Shown here piece after piece: positions 27,602-36,727 of a stretch of 64,000 nt of DNA (positions are counted from its first letter, which is position 1; each line of letters starts with the position of its first letter). A model generated the notes under the pieces. It made no database searches. It was not told the origin of the DNA and saw only the letters and a program-made list of their open reading frames with translations. Source of the stretch: Veillonellaceae bacterium DNF00626. Lineage in GTDB: Bacteria; Bacillota; Negativicutes; Veillonellales; Dialisteraceae. The stretch is from contig KQ960818.1 in NCBI GenBank assembly GCA_001553355.1, positions 29,493 to 93,492 of the forward strand, read 5' to 3'. The translations under genes were made by a program, and so were the position numbers.

Positions 27602-28657
27602 ATGACATTACCGTCACTACATATAGGAAATCTCATCGCTACCATTCCTATCATTCAAGGAGGTATGGGGATTGGCATCAGTCTTTCCGGTCTTGCCGGA
27701 GCTGTTGCCAAGGAAGGCGGCATCGGCGTTATTTCTGCCGCACAACCGGGGTTCAATGAACCTGATTTTCGTACACACACCATGGACGCCAATCTTCGTG
27801 CATTGGCTTTTCATCTTCAAAAGGCGCGCGAAACAGCGCCCAAGGGCATTATCGGTGTCAATATCATGACGAAAGGACAAAATTATGCCGCTTACGCTAA
27901 ATGCGCTGTGGAAAATAATGCAGATATTATTTTTTCCGGTGCCGGATTACCTGCTGATTTGCCCACTTTCACCATGGGAACAAAAACGAAAATCGCTCCT
28001 ATCATCAGCACCGCCAAGGCTTGCCGAGTCATGCTTAAGCTTTGGGATCGTCATCATCATGTAACGGCTGATATGGTCGTCATCGAAGGGCCTAAAGCCG
28101 GCGGCCATTTGGGTTATACTCGAGAAGAAGTAAAAATTCATGAGCATGACGGTTATGAAAATGAAATCCTTCACATCGTCGATGTGGTTCGTGAATTTGA
28201 AGAGAAATATAAGAAAAAAATTCCTGTCGTGTTCGGAGGCGGCATTTTTGATAAATCGGATATTGAGCATTATTTATCTTTAGGTCTTGACGGTGTACAA
28301 ATGGCGACACGTTTTGTAGCAACAAAAGAATGTGACGCCGCTGAATCATTCAAGAAAATGTATGTCAAAGCCAAAAAAGAAGATATTACTATCGTGCAAA
28401 GTCCCACAAAAATGCCCGGTCGTGCGCTCATCAATCCTTTTGTAGAGCGTATTCGCCAATGCAGGCAACAAGTAAATAATTGTTTTCACTGCTTAAAAAC
28501 CTGTGATCCTCGTACCACACCGTACTGTATCACCATGGCACTCATTCGCGCGGTGAGGGGCGATGTAGATAATGCATTAATCTTTTGCGGTGCTAATGCT
28601 TATCGCATCAAAGAAATTACTACGGTTCAACGGTTAATGACGGAGTTATCCACTTAA
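27602..28657 (+). CDS. Nitronate monooxygenase / FabK-like FMN protein
   Basis: 351-residue TIM-barrel flavoprotein of the nitronate monooxygenase (2-nitropropane dioxygenase) family. The start IIQGGMGIGISLSGLAGAVA, the GVNIM segment, the GPKAGGHLGY phosphate-binding loop and FGGGIFD are present. The C-terminus carries a CFHCLKTCDPRTTPYC cluster of cysteines seen in clostridial-type members. The family also includes FabK enoyl-ACP reductases. The gene is divergent from the fapR operon, which lacks an enoyl reductase, so that role deserves a test; nitronate oxidation is the default call. Confidence 0.82.
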   Translation: MTLPSLHIGNLIATIPIIQGGMGIGISLSGLAGAVAKEGGIGVISAAQPGFNEPDFRTHTMDANLRALAFHLQKARETAPKGIIGVNIMTKGQNYAAYAKCAVENNADIIFSGAGLPADLPTFTMGTKTKIAPIISTAKACRVMLKLWDRHHHVTADMVVIEGPKAGGHLGYTREEVKIHEHDGYENEILHIVDVVREFEEKYKKKIPVVFGGGIFDKSDIEHYLSLGLDGVQMATRFVATKECDAAESFKKMYVKAKKEDITIVQSPTKMPGRALINPFVERIRQCRQQVNNCFHCLKTCDPRTTPYCITMALIRAVRGDVDNALIFCGANAYRIKEITTVQRLMTELST

Positions 28658-28666
28658 ATTTCAACC

Positions 28667-28705
28667 ACAAAAAAATCGTTTGTCTTTTACGGCAAACGAT
28701 TTTTT
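28667..28705. terminator. Bidirectional terminator between the flavoprotein and pyrE
   Basis: AAAAAAATCGTTTG pairs with CAAACGATTTTTT around a 10-base loop, with T-runs on both strands. It serves two convergent genes. Confidence 0.85.
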
Positions 28706-28709
28706 ATTA

Positions 28710-29297
28710 TTATTTTTTCAAATGATGGCTTCCTCTTTCAGTGATAGGCACGCCCTCTTTACAAAGGGGACAATCATCCGGCGAATAGGTCGGAACGGTA
28801 AGTCTCACTAAAGGAAATACGATGTTTCCCGGAACACCGTAGTCAGCATGTCCGCCCGAACGATCAACGAAAAGCCCGATACCTCTAATGTCTCCTCCGG
28901 CTGCTTTGACTACATCTACCACTTCACGGATAGATCCGCCGGTGGTCACGATATCTTCTACAATAAGGACTTTTTCACCGGGTGTAATGCGAAAACCCCG
29001 GCGGAGTGTCATTTTTCCATTTTCTCTTTCGGTAAAAATAGAGCGTGTTCCTAAAATTCGTGCTGTCACTTGAGATAATATAATTCCCCCGGTTGCCGGC
29101 CCGATAACCGTTTCTACTCCTTCATCTTTAAAATGATTAGCTATCATCTCGCATAATTTTTCCGTATATTCCGGATGTTGAAGAACATTAAATTTCTCTA
29201 CGTAAAGACGGCTATGAAGTCCACTGGTCAGGAGAAAATGTCCTTCTAAGATAGCGCCTGTTTCTCTCAGTAATTCCTCTGCTGTTTGTCCGTTCAT
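28710..29297 (-). CDS. pyrE: Orotate phosphoribosyltransferase
   Basis: Makes OMP from orotate and PRPP in pyrimidine synthesis. 195 residues with the PRPP-binding loop VLIVEDIVTTGGS at about 115-127 and GPATGGIILSQV. A C-terminal CPLCKEG pair of cysteines is present, which is common in one branch of the family. It overlaps pyrF by 4 bases. Confidence 0.95.
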   Translation of the reverse strand: MNGQTAEELLRETGAILEGHFLLTSGLHSRLYVEKFNVLQHPEYTEKLCEMIANHFKDEGVETVIGPATGGIILSQVTARILGTRSIFTERENGKMTLRRGFRITPGEKVLIVEDIVTTGGSIREVVDVVKAAGGDIRGIGLFVDRSGGHADYGVPGNIVFPLVRLTVPTYSPDDCPLCKEGVPITERGSHHLKK

Positions 29298-30025
29298 TGT
29301 CCTTGCTCCTTTATTTCTTTTATGATTTTATCTACTGCTTCTACGGGATTTTTTGCCTGTGTAACCGGTCGTCCGATGACAAGTCCGGTAGCACCGCATC
29401 GCAAAGCTTCCGCCGGCGTCACAATGCGTGCTTGGTCTTGAGCCGCTGCCCATATCGGTCGTATACCGGGCGTGACAATTTCAAAATCATCGCCGCACAA
29501 GTTCCTTATCATTTTCGCTTCTTTGGCTGACGCCACGACACCGTCAACGCCTGCTTCCTGCGCCAATTCGGACAGCCGTCGCACATCATCTTCAATGGCA
29601 TTTGACCGTCCCGTTTCTTTCCATCCATTTTCATCAAAAGATGTAAGCACTGTAACAGCTAATATTTTCGGACGTTTTCCATATTTTTCTTCGTGCTGTT
29701 TAGCTCCTTCTACGGCGGCTTCCATCATTTTTCTGCCGCCGCTGCTGTGAATAGTAATCAAATCCACTCCCTTGGCGGAAAGCGAACGCACACCTTCTCT
29801 TACGGTATTTGGAATGTCATGTAATTTGAGATCAAGAAATATATTTTTTTCTTGCTGACGTAACCACGAAACTACGTCATCACCCAGAGTATAATAAAGT
29901 TCCATTCCCACTTTATAAAAATTCACTCGTTCTCCCAACGTAGTAACTAAATATTTCATTTGTTCCATCGTCGGTACATCCAGTGCAATGATAAGCTTAT
30001 CTTTCGCTGTCAGTGTCACAATCAT
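29294..30025 (-). CDS. pyrF: Orotidine 5'-phosphate decarboxylase
   Basis: Final step to UMP. 243 residues with the catalytic DLKLHDIPNTV (Lys and Asp tetrad) at about 67-77 and the phosphate loop IVTPGIRP. The ATG at 30025 is very close to AAAGGGG; the GTG 6 bases later has better spacing and may be the true start. It precedes pyrE in a two-gene unit. Confidence 0.95.
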   Translation of the reverse strand: MIVTLTAKDKLIIALDVPTMEQMKYLVTTLGERVNFYKVGMELYYTLGDDVVSWLRQQEKNIFLDLKLHDIPNTVREGVRSLSAKGVDLITIHSSGGRKMMEAAVEGAKQHEEKYGKRPKILAVTVLTSFDENGWKETGRSNAIEDDVRRLSELAQEAGVDGVVASAKEAKMIRNLCGDDFEIVTPGIRPIWAAAQDQARIVTPAEALRCGATGLVIGRPVTQAKNPVEAVDKIIKEIKEQGQ

Positions 30026-30104
30026 ACCCCTTTCTTTCTTTATTTCATTATAGCAAATTCATTTTCATCAGACATAAAAATATCAGGGATACCCCCGAAT
30101 ATTT

Positions 30105-31046
30105 TTATTTTTTATCTTCTTCAAAATCTTTGGCTGCTTCTTCTATCATATGCATGGTGACACTGTTATATTCCACCGGTGTTTCTAAATGTTTCACTTC
30201 TTCAAATCCCACACGTAATTTCCCTGTATAGTAACCGGTTACTTCATTTCTTCCATTCACTTTTACGGCATAAATAACTTTATTCTTGCCTACGCCGATA
30301 AGACGATATCTGCCGGGAGGAGAAATAACACGCCAACTACTATTATCACCGTCAAAGAGATATATAATTCCTCTTTCTGTATCATCATAAAAGAATTTAT
30401 CTTCATCATAGAAAACCGCGATTTTCCCTATATGTGATGTTTGCACGTAAATACGACGAGTATCATAATTGGCATCCGTACGATAAATACGGTAAAATCC
30501 TTTGGCTACTTCCATTTTCATATACACCGCATTAGTAGCCGTCGAATACGCTACATCCACAATTTTGGAATATTTCGGCAAATCTTTAATAGGTGCATCT
30601 GATTCATGGGTAGTCCCTTCCGGATTATATCGTGCCAATGTGACATCCCAACGTCCGCCACGCCAAGGATTCGGATATAGTGCCATAAGCGCCAAATTGC
30701 GATCCGGCATCCATTCAAAAAATGATACACCTTTCCCTTTTAGGTCAACTTTTTGCGGTGAGTCTAATTGCCCTGATTTGTAAATAGTCACTGAATCGGC
30801 TGTCACATCAGCCATATACTGATAATCATGAGAATAATGGGCTTTCCCTTTCAGTTTTACTTTAGCAAAATGGCTTCGTCCGGCTTTATCCAAGGCTTCA
30901 TTATTTTTTGATTTTATGTCTGACAGGTCATAATCCTCTGCTGAGAGAGGAGCAAAAAGTACCTGATCCAAATAAATATATCCCGCCACCTGTGCGCCAA
31001 AACCAATGAGGCAACAGGCAACAAAAGATGTCATTTTTTTATTCAT
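30105..31046 (-). CDS. Secreted or anchored protein with a propeller-like repeat pattern
   Basis: 313 residues; I do not recognise the family. A hydrophobic N-terminal segment (about residues 6-28) is an uncleaved anchor or signal. The rest alternates short strands and turns with Asp/Gly/Tyr/Arg-rich motifs (VYMKMEV, FYRIYRTD, GIIYLFDG), which suggests a beta-propeller, but no catalytic motif is seen. It lies 8 bases after a phosphodiester glycosidase gene and follows a polysaccharide deacetylase gene, so it may serve the same envelope polysaccharide task. Confidence 0.75.
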   Translation of the reverse strand: MNKKMTSFVACCLIGFGAQVAGYIYLDQVLFAPLSAEDYDLSDIKSKNNEALDKAGRSHFAKVKLKGKAHYSHDYQYMADVTADSVTIYKSGQLDSPQKVDLKGKGVSFFEWMPDRNLALMALYPNPWRGGRWDVTLARYNPEGTTHESDAPIKDLPKYSKIVDVAYSTATNAVYMKMEVAKGFYRIYRTDANYDTRRIYVQTSHIGKIAVFYDEDKFFYDDTERGIIYLFDGDNSSWRVISPPGRYRLIGVGKNKVIYAVKVNGRNEVTGYYTGKLRVGFEEVKHLETPVEYNSVTMHMIEEAAKDFEEDKK

Positions 31047-31054
31047 GCCGCCTC

Positions 31055-32002
31055 CTATTTAACAATAAACGCAGTAGGAATCATCCGTTCACCTAAGAGG
31101 TCTGCCGGTTTATTCACTACATTTCCATTGTAATAAAGAGTAGTACTTGATCCGCCGTCCAAATTCGCAGCGATATACGCACCCTTTTCGTACATAATAT
31201 TTTGTACATCTACTAAAGTAGCTCCAATGCTGTATCCCGGCTGTCTGCCATCTATCACAAGGAACATCATCGTACCATCTTTTTTCTGCCCGATGCACGA
31301 CCGAGGGCTGATGCCCCAACCGCCATCGCCACTCTTAATGACTTTTTTCCCGTTCATAATAAGAGGCGGCCCAAAGGTCAATCCTTCCACGGCGCCTAAA
31401 TCTTTCAATTCTTTTTTATTATACTTTCCGGCGATAAGATTCCCTGATTTTGTCATGCCGACAAATTCTACCCGTTCACGGTCATCGACCTGATCGCCCA
31501 ATAAATATTTTCCTTTATGAATAATAAATCCATAAGGCAAACGCCCGGTACCGGTACCGTTCGGATCATAAAATCCGCCGCCGTTAATAGCCGCCACCGC
31601 CTGATTTATTTTCGCAATATGACTGGTCGTATCGCCTTTTTCTTTGATATCTTCTGCCGTTGCCACTTCTACACGACGCGGATCCGGTATTTCCAAAAGA
31701 TATCCCACAAAGCGTGTAGTTTCAATTTTTTGTAATGTTAATGTAGAGTCAGTGCGCGGCTTAAAGGAAAACATGCGCATTTCTTCCGTAGTTTTTACAA
31801 CGCCTAAAATGTCGTTCAATTCTTCCGGCGTATAAAGCCAGGTGATGTACTGCGGATGTCTGGAACGCATGATAGCGCCAACTACCGCCCGTTTCAAATT
31901 TCCAAAAGGTCCAAAGAGAACAATAATCGGTGATGTAATGATAAAGAATATGAAAGTCATCACCAAAAACTTAAAAATAAAACTGTGAAAAATCTTTTTC
32001 AT
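31055..32002 (-). CDS. Phosphodiester glycosidase (NAGPA-like) family protein
   Basis: 315 residues. An N-terminal membrane anchor (about residues 8-30) is followed by an extracytoplasmic domain with INGGGFYDPNGTG, RSCIGQKKDGTMMFLVIDGRQPG and NLDGGSSTTLYYNG, the hallmark motifs of the NAGPA/exopolysaccharide family. These enzymes remove or modify phosphodiester-linked sugars on glycans. It is the middle gene of three with tight spacing; substrate is inferred only as an envelope glycan. Confidence 0.88.
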   Translation of the reverse strand: MKKIFHSFIFKFLVMTFIFFIITSPIIVLFGPFGNLKRAVVGAIMRSRHPQYITWLYTPEELNDILGVVKTTEEMRMFSFKPRTDSTLTLQKIETTRFVGYLLEIPDPRRVEVATAEDIKEKGDTTSHIAKINQAVAAINGGGFYDPNGTGTGRLPYGFIIHKGKYLLGDQVDDRERVEFVGMTKSGNLIAGKYNKKELKDLGAVEGLTFGPPLIMNGKKVIKSGDGGWGISPRSCIGQKKDGTMMFLVIDGRQPGYSIGATLVDVQNIMYEKGAYIAANLDGGSSTTLYYNGNVVNKPADLLGERMIPTAFIVK

Positions 32003-32013
32003 TAGTACTCCTA

Positions 32014-32889
32014 TTATACAGGTGAATAATTATCTTTATTCAATCGTTCAACAAAACGTGCCATGGATATATCATTGCCGATATACACTCGCTTCAATTC
32101 GTAAGGATAACTCCCTACATGAACACGACCGGCATCGGTAGTCACTGCCATTTTAATTCCTGCTTTTTTACAAATATCAATCACTTCATCATCATAATCG
32201 CCATAAGGATAGGCCAACCAAGCTGTATCAATCCCCAAGCGATATTTCAATGCTTTCGACGCGCCGATAATTTCATTTTCTTTCTCTTCCCGCGTCTTTA
32301 AATTGTGAAGTTTCGGATGACTCAATGTATGATTCGCAATCGTTACATCTCCGCTTTCTGCCATTTCTTTTAATTGATCCCACGTCATTCTTTGATAGGA
32401 TTTTTCTACATCATCAGTGATAAGGAAAAGCGTCCACGGGAAATTATATTTCTTCATCATCGGATACACGATGGTATAAGTATCAATATACCCGTCATCA
32501 AAGGTAATGCATACAGGTTTATCAGGCAACGGATCCCCATTCGCCACATAGCCGTACAATTCTTCTATGGTAATGGGATGATAATCATGATCTTTCAAAT
32601 ATTTCATTTGCCGTTCTAAATTTTCTTTTGTCATCACGGCCGCATTATTTTTCATATCTCCAATCATATGATACATCAGAATGGAAACACCTTGCGGCAC
32701 GCTGTATTTCACATCAGGACTCCGACGCGGAATCGCCACACCCGGCACTTTCGCCTTTGTTTCTGTCCCTTGCGGCTTATCCGTCGTTGAAGATGTTCCC
32801 ATCGAACATCCGCCGCAACATAGCCCCAATCCTAATACAACCGCCAATATAGACGAAAAGAAATATTTTGTTCCTATATGTCTAAACAT
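32014..32889 (-). CDS. Polysaccharide deacetylase (NodB fold), membrane or lipoprotein
   Basis: 291 residues from the ATG at 32889, which has a GAGG site; a frame from 32964 is less likely. The N-terminus is a signal with a CCGGC cluster that may be a lipid-attachment site, though the residues before the Cys are not ideal. The catalytic domain has ITFDDGYIDTY (base and zinc Asp) and NHTLSHPKL (zinc His pair), and later LAYPYGDYDD. It probably N-deacetylates a cell-surface polysaccharide. First gene of the three-gene group. Confidence 0.9.
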   Translation of the reverse strand: MFRHIGTKYFFSSILAVVLGLGLCCGGCSMGTSSTTDKPQGTETKAKVPGVAIPRRSPDVKYSVPQGVSILMYHMIGDMKNNAAVMTKENLERQMKYLKDHDYHPITIEELYGYVANGDPLPDKPVCITFDDGYIDTYTIVYPMMKKYNFPWTLFLITDDVEKSYQRMTWDQLKEMAESGDVTIANHTLSHPKLHNLKTREEKENEIIGASKALKYRLGIDTAWLAYPYGDYDDEVIDICKKAGIKMAVTTDAGRVHVGSYPYELKRVYIGNDISMARFVERLNKDNYSPV

Positions 32890-33060
32890 AACTAACCTCA
32901 CTCTTGCTATTATCGCAAAGAAACATACATACTTTATTTTACTACACTTTCCCCTCTCTGTCATGAGCTTTGCTGTGGCATCACCGAACCGGAGAAATTT
33001 ATCTTTAATTATTTCCTTGGTTTATAGTATAATAGAACAGATTTATGTATGAGGTGTAAC

Positions 33061-34659
33061 ATGACGAATTTAGAAGAAATACAAAGACGACGCACTTTTG
33101 CGATTATCTCTCACCCGGACGCCGGTAAAACGACGCTCACGGAAAAACTCTTACTCTACGGCGGCGCCATTCACTTAGCCGGCTCTGTTAAAGCGCGTAA
33201 AACATCACGCTATGCCGTTTCAGATTGGATGGAAATAGAAAAACAACGTGGCATTTCTGTCACCAGTTCCGTTCTTCAATTTGATTACAATCATTTTCAC
33301 ATTAATATTTTGGATACTCCCGGGCATGCGGATTTCTCTGAAGATACCTATCGTACTCTCATGGCAGTAGACAGTGCTGTCATGGTTATTGACGTGGCAA
33401 AAGGAGTCGAAGCACAAACACAAAAACTATTCAAAGTATGCTCCGATCGCGGCATTCCTATTTTCACTTTTATTAATAAAATTGATCATTTCGGTAAAGA
33501 CCCTTTCGACCTTATGGCGGACATTGAAGATGTTTTAGGCATACGGTCATGTCCAATGAATTGGCCCATCGGAATTAACGGTGACTATACAGGTATTTAC
33601 GATAGAGAAAAGAAAATTTGTCACCTTTTCGTGAAAGACAATGCCCACGGCATAAAGAAATTAGATGTCATTTCCGGCGCCATAGATGACCCTGCCATTC
33701 AATCTCATGTATCTCCGGAAATTATTGACGCACTGAAAAATGATTTAGAATTATTAAATGAAGCCGGCGATCCTTTCGATAGAGAAAAAGTAGCACACGG
33801 TGAATTGACACCTCTCTTCTTTGGCTCTGCTATGACAAATTTCGGCGTACAAACTTTTTTGGAGAAATATTTAGAATTAGCCCCTCCGCCGGAAAACCGC
33901 AAAACCGTAGAAGGTACCGTTTCTCCGACAGACCCTAATTTCTCTGCTTTCGTTTTTAAAGTACAAGCCAATATGGATCCGCATCACCATGACCGTATCG
34001 CCTTTCTACGTATTTGCTCAGGAATTTTCGAAAAAGGCGCGTCTGTCTTACATCGCCAAAGCGGTAAAATGATTCGCCTTTCTCAACCGCAACAATTTTT
34101 AGCTACTGAAAGGCAAATCGTTGAAAAAGCCTATCCGGGAGATATTATCGGCATTTTCGACTCCGGTGAATTAGGCGTAGGCGATACCGTATGTGATAAA
34201 AAATCACCCCTTACCTTTAGCGATTTCCCGGTATTCCCACCGGAATTATTCGCTCGTCTTTCACCGGACAGCAGCATGAAACGAAAACAATTCTTAAACG
34301 GTGTCAATCAATTAGCCCGAGAAGGCGCTATCCAAATTTACCGCCGACCGTACATCATGGAATCCTTCATCATCGGCGCAGTGGGACAACTCCAATTTGA
34401 AGTGCTGAAATACCGCTTAGAGAAAGAATATAACGTCACCGTGCGCATTGAACCATTAGAATATACTTGTGCCAGATGGACGAAAGGAAATATTTCTCCT
34501 GACAAACTCATCGGTACAGATAATGTGATGGTTGTCTATGACATGAAAGAACAACCGGTTTACCTCTTGCCCAACGCATGGCAAGCCGGCTGGTTCGCTC
34601 AAAGAAATGAAGATGTCACTTTCCTTGATACACCGCCGGTAACAACGGTAGATGAATAA
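33061..34659 (+). CDS. prfC: Peptide chain release factor 3
   Basis: GTPase that recycles class I release factors from the ribosome. 532 residues: G-domain with SHPDAGKTT at 17-25, DTPGHADFSEDTYR (G3) and NKIDH (G4), then the domain II and RF3-specific C-terminal domains. The ATG at 33061 is preceded by GAGGTG within the earlier in-frame ATG at 33049. TATAAT at 33028-33033 is a likely -10. Confidence 0.96.
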   Translation: MTNLEEIQRRRTFAIISHPDAGKTTLTEKLLLYGGAIHLAGSVKARKTSRYAVSDWMEIEKQRGISVTSSVLQFDYNHFHINILDTPGHADFSEDTYRTLMAVDSAVMVIDVAKGVEAQTQKLFKVCSDRGIPIFTFINKIDHFGKDPFDLMADIEDVLGIRSCPMNWPIGINGDYTGIYDREKKICHLFVKDNAHGIKKLDVISGAIDDPAIQSHVSPEIIDALKNDLELLNEAGDPFDREKVAHGELTPLFFGSAMTNFGVQTFLEKYLELAPPPENRKTVEGTVSPTDPNFSAFVFKVQANMDPHHHDRIAFLRICSGIFEKGASVLHRQSGKMIRLSQPQQFLATERQIVEKAYPGDIIGIFDSGELGVGDTVCDKKSPLTFSDFPVFPPELFARLSPDSSMKRKQFLNGVNQLAREGAIQIYRRPYIMESFIIGAVGQLQFEVLKYRLEKEYNVTVRIEPLEYTCARWTKGNISPDKLIGTDNVMVVYDMKEQPVYLLPNAWQAGWFAQRNEDVTFLDTPPVTTVDE

Positions 34660-34687
34660 AAATACTTTCATTATTTTACAACGCAAC

Positions 34688-34722
34688 AAAAAAGACCGTT
34701 CAACGATATGAATGGTCTTTTC
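34688..34722. terminator. Bidirectional terminator after prfC
   Basis: AAAAGACC (34690-34697) pairs with GGTCTTTT (34714-34721), extended by A/T pairs. It separates convergent prfC and the cyclodeaminase gene. Confidence 0.8.
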
Positions 34723-34728
34723 TATTTT

Positions 34729-35334
34729 CTATAACGTCACTTGATAAGTAAGCACCGCTTCAATGGCAGAAATGGCATGCTCCCACTCTTCCATAGATTC
34801 TTCCGTTTCATGAATGTAAATATCATCCTTGATATACTTCGTATTGATTTTCACATTCAGTTCTGCCCCACGAATAGCCGATACGGCTTGCTCGGCAGCA
34901 AGCACGGCATCCGTAAGCAAAAGTTTTGGCGCATGATGAATTAATTCTGTAAATGCCGGAAGTAAATCAGTCATAGCTGAGCCCATTTGCCATGGTGCCT
35001 CCGCCGATTTCTTAAAGGCTTCTTCCATAACCGCCTTCGGTGTATCTTTTTTCTTCCACAAATCCATAAGCGCTTTGAAATTAGCGGCATCATCATCCAT
35101 TAAATCTAAAAAGATAGCACGTGCCATAACGAAAACATCGACATAAGACTCTGCTTTATCACGAAAATCACCGACAGATTCATGATGAGATACCAAGCGG
35201 CACACCATTTCTCCTAAAGCGCAAGCTTCTGCTGCCACGAATGCTGCTGCCGCACCGCCACCCGGTGCCGGTTTTGTCGATCCCAACAGAGATAAATATT
35301 CGTTTAACGTCATATCCTGAAACTTTTTATTCAT
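34729..35334 (-). CDS. Formimidoyltetrahydrofolate cyclodeaminase/cyclohydrolase family protein
   Basis: 201 residues, all helical, of the FTCD_C/FchA family acting on one-carbon tetrahydrofolates. The N-terminal TKPAPGGGAAAAFVAAEACAL loop binds the folate and is highly conserved. As a stand-alone protein it could be a 5-formimino-THF cyclodeaminase or methenyl-THF cyclohydrolase. No histidine-degradation or glycine genes are nearby, so the substrate is open. Confidence 0.87.
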   Translation of the reverse strand: MNKKFQDMTLNEYLSLLGSTKPAPGGGAAAAFVAAEACALGEMVCRLVSHHESVGDFRDKAESYVDVFVMARAIFLDLMDDDAANFKALMDLWKKKDTPKAVMEEAFKKSAEAPWQMGSAMTDLLPAFTELIHHAPKLLLTDAVLAAEQAVSAIRGAELNVKINTKYIKDDIYIHETEESMEEWEHAISAIEAVLTYQVTL

Positions 35335-35394
35335 TATTCCTCTCCTTCAAAAAACATATTCTCATTATATAAAAATCATCTGTTCTTGTCACGA

Positions 35395-35441
35395 CAAAAA
35401 AGGTATCATTCAGCTCTCCCTACTTGGCGCTAAATGATACC
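35395..35441 (-). terminator. Terminator of the alcohol dehydrogenase gene
   Basis: GGTATCATT (35402-35410) pairs with AATGATACC (35433-35441), and the minus strand ends in a T-run. It lies 11 bases past the stop. Confidence 0.8.
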
Positions 35442-35451
35442 CTCTCATTAA

Positions 35452-36513
35452 TTATTTTTCTAAAACGACTACCGGCTTAATCAAATCTTTCGGCTTTTCC
35501 TTCATGATTTCCAAAGCTTTAGGCAATTCATCCCAACCTTCAAACACATGAGTAGCCATGAGGCTCACATCTAAGTGTCCTCTTGCCACCAAAGAACCTA
35601 ATTTCTCCATACGGAGACGTCCGCCGGGCATAAGTCCGCCGCAGATATTTTTATGTCCCATACCGACACCCCATTCTACACGGGGAATTTTGATATAATC
35701 ACCGCTACCTAAATAATTAACCGATCCGATTCTTCCACCGGGCTTCAATGCTCGCACAGCAGAAGCAAAAGTATCCACCGTACCGCCGGCGATAACTACT
35801 TTATCTACGCCTTTTCCATCCGTTAATTTCATTACCTGATCTTCAATGGTTCCATTTTTATAATTAATAAAATCCGATGCCCCATATTTCTTTGCCGCTT
35901 CGATACAAACAGGACGAGTTCCTACCGCAATAATACGCGCTGCTCCGCGCAAATTTGCCCCTGCCACTGACATAAGTCCTACCGGCCCTATACCGATGAC
36001 AAGCACAACATCACCAAATTGTACATCTGCCAATTCTACACCATGAAAACCTGTCGGCACCATATCGGACAACATGCACGCATCAACGACATTAATTTCC
36101 TTCGGCAAATGCGCCAAATTTCCATCTGCATCATTAACATGGAAAAATTCAGAAAAAACACCATCTTTAAAATTAGAAAATTTCCATCCGGCAAGCATTC
36201 CATGAGAATGCATAGAAAATCCTGCTTGCGCTTCCAAAGAATTCCAATCGGGAGTAATAGCCGGTACCAATACTCGATCGCCCGGTTTAAAATCCTTCAC
36301 ACACTCCCCGACTTCCACAACTTCGGCACAACATTCATGCCCTAAAATCATATCATGCCGATCACCCACTGCACCTTCCCACACGGTATGAACATCCGAT
36401 GTGCAGATAGCAATTGCCAAAGGCTTACAAATAGCATCAAGAGGCCCGCAAGCCGGTCTGTCTTTCTCAATCCAACCCACTTCTCCGATTTTTAACATAG
36501 CATAGCCTTTCAT
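35452..36513 (-). CDS. NADP-type secondary alcohol dehydrogenase, zinc dependent
   Basis: 353 residues, very close in motif order to the secondary (isopropanol) alcohol dehydrogenases of Thermoanaerobacter and Clostridium beijerinckii. Catalytic zinc ligands are Cys37 (TSD context), His59-Glu60 in ILGHECCAEV and Asp150 in LSDMVPTGFHG. The family's long conserved run with HSHGMLAGWKFSNFKDG is present, and VIGIGPVGLM is the nucleotide-binding glycine motif. It would interconvert ketones such as acetone or butanone and secondary alcohols with NADP(H). Confidence 0.92.
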   Translation of the reverse strand: MKGYAMLKIGEVGWIEKDRPACGPLDAICKPLAIAICTSDVHTVWEGAVGDRHDMILGHECCAEVVEVGECVKDFKPGDRVLVPAITPDWNSLEAQAGFSMHSHGMLAGWKFSNFKDGVFSEFFHVNDADGNLAHLPKEINVVDACMLSDMVPTGFHGVELADVQFGDVVLVIGIGPVGLMSVAGANLRGAARIIAVGTRPVCIEAAKKYGASDFINYKNGTIEDQVMKLTDGKGVDKVVIAGGTVDTFASAVRALKPGGRIGSVNYLGSGDYIKIPRVEWGVGMGHKNICGGLMPGGRLRMEKLGSLVARGHLDVSLMATHVFEGWDELPKALEIMKEKPKDLIKPVVVLEK

Positions 36514-36727
36514 TCTTTTTGCCTCCTCTATCCCATTTCATGCGTACATTCCTTCATACATAAGTAGAGTGAATGCAAACATGATTTGTATTCATACACT
36601 ATTATATAAAAAAGCGCCTACCATGACAATAGATAAAAAATATTTTCACCTGAAAAAACAAGAAGAAATAAAGTGCATATTTCCACTTCAAGGAGTATAC
36701 TGTATAAAATATAAAGGAGGCCATAAC

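Noticed and set aside
27337-27654. 105-residue minus-strand frame in the gap before the flavoprotein gene
   Set aside because: It overlaps the start of that gene and the promoter region and has no ribosome site.
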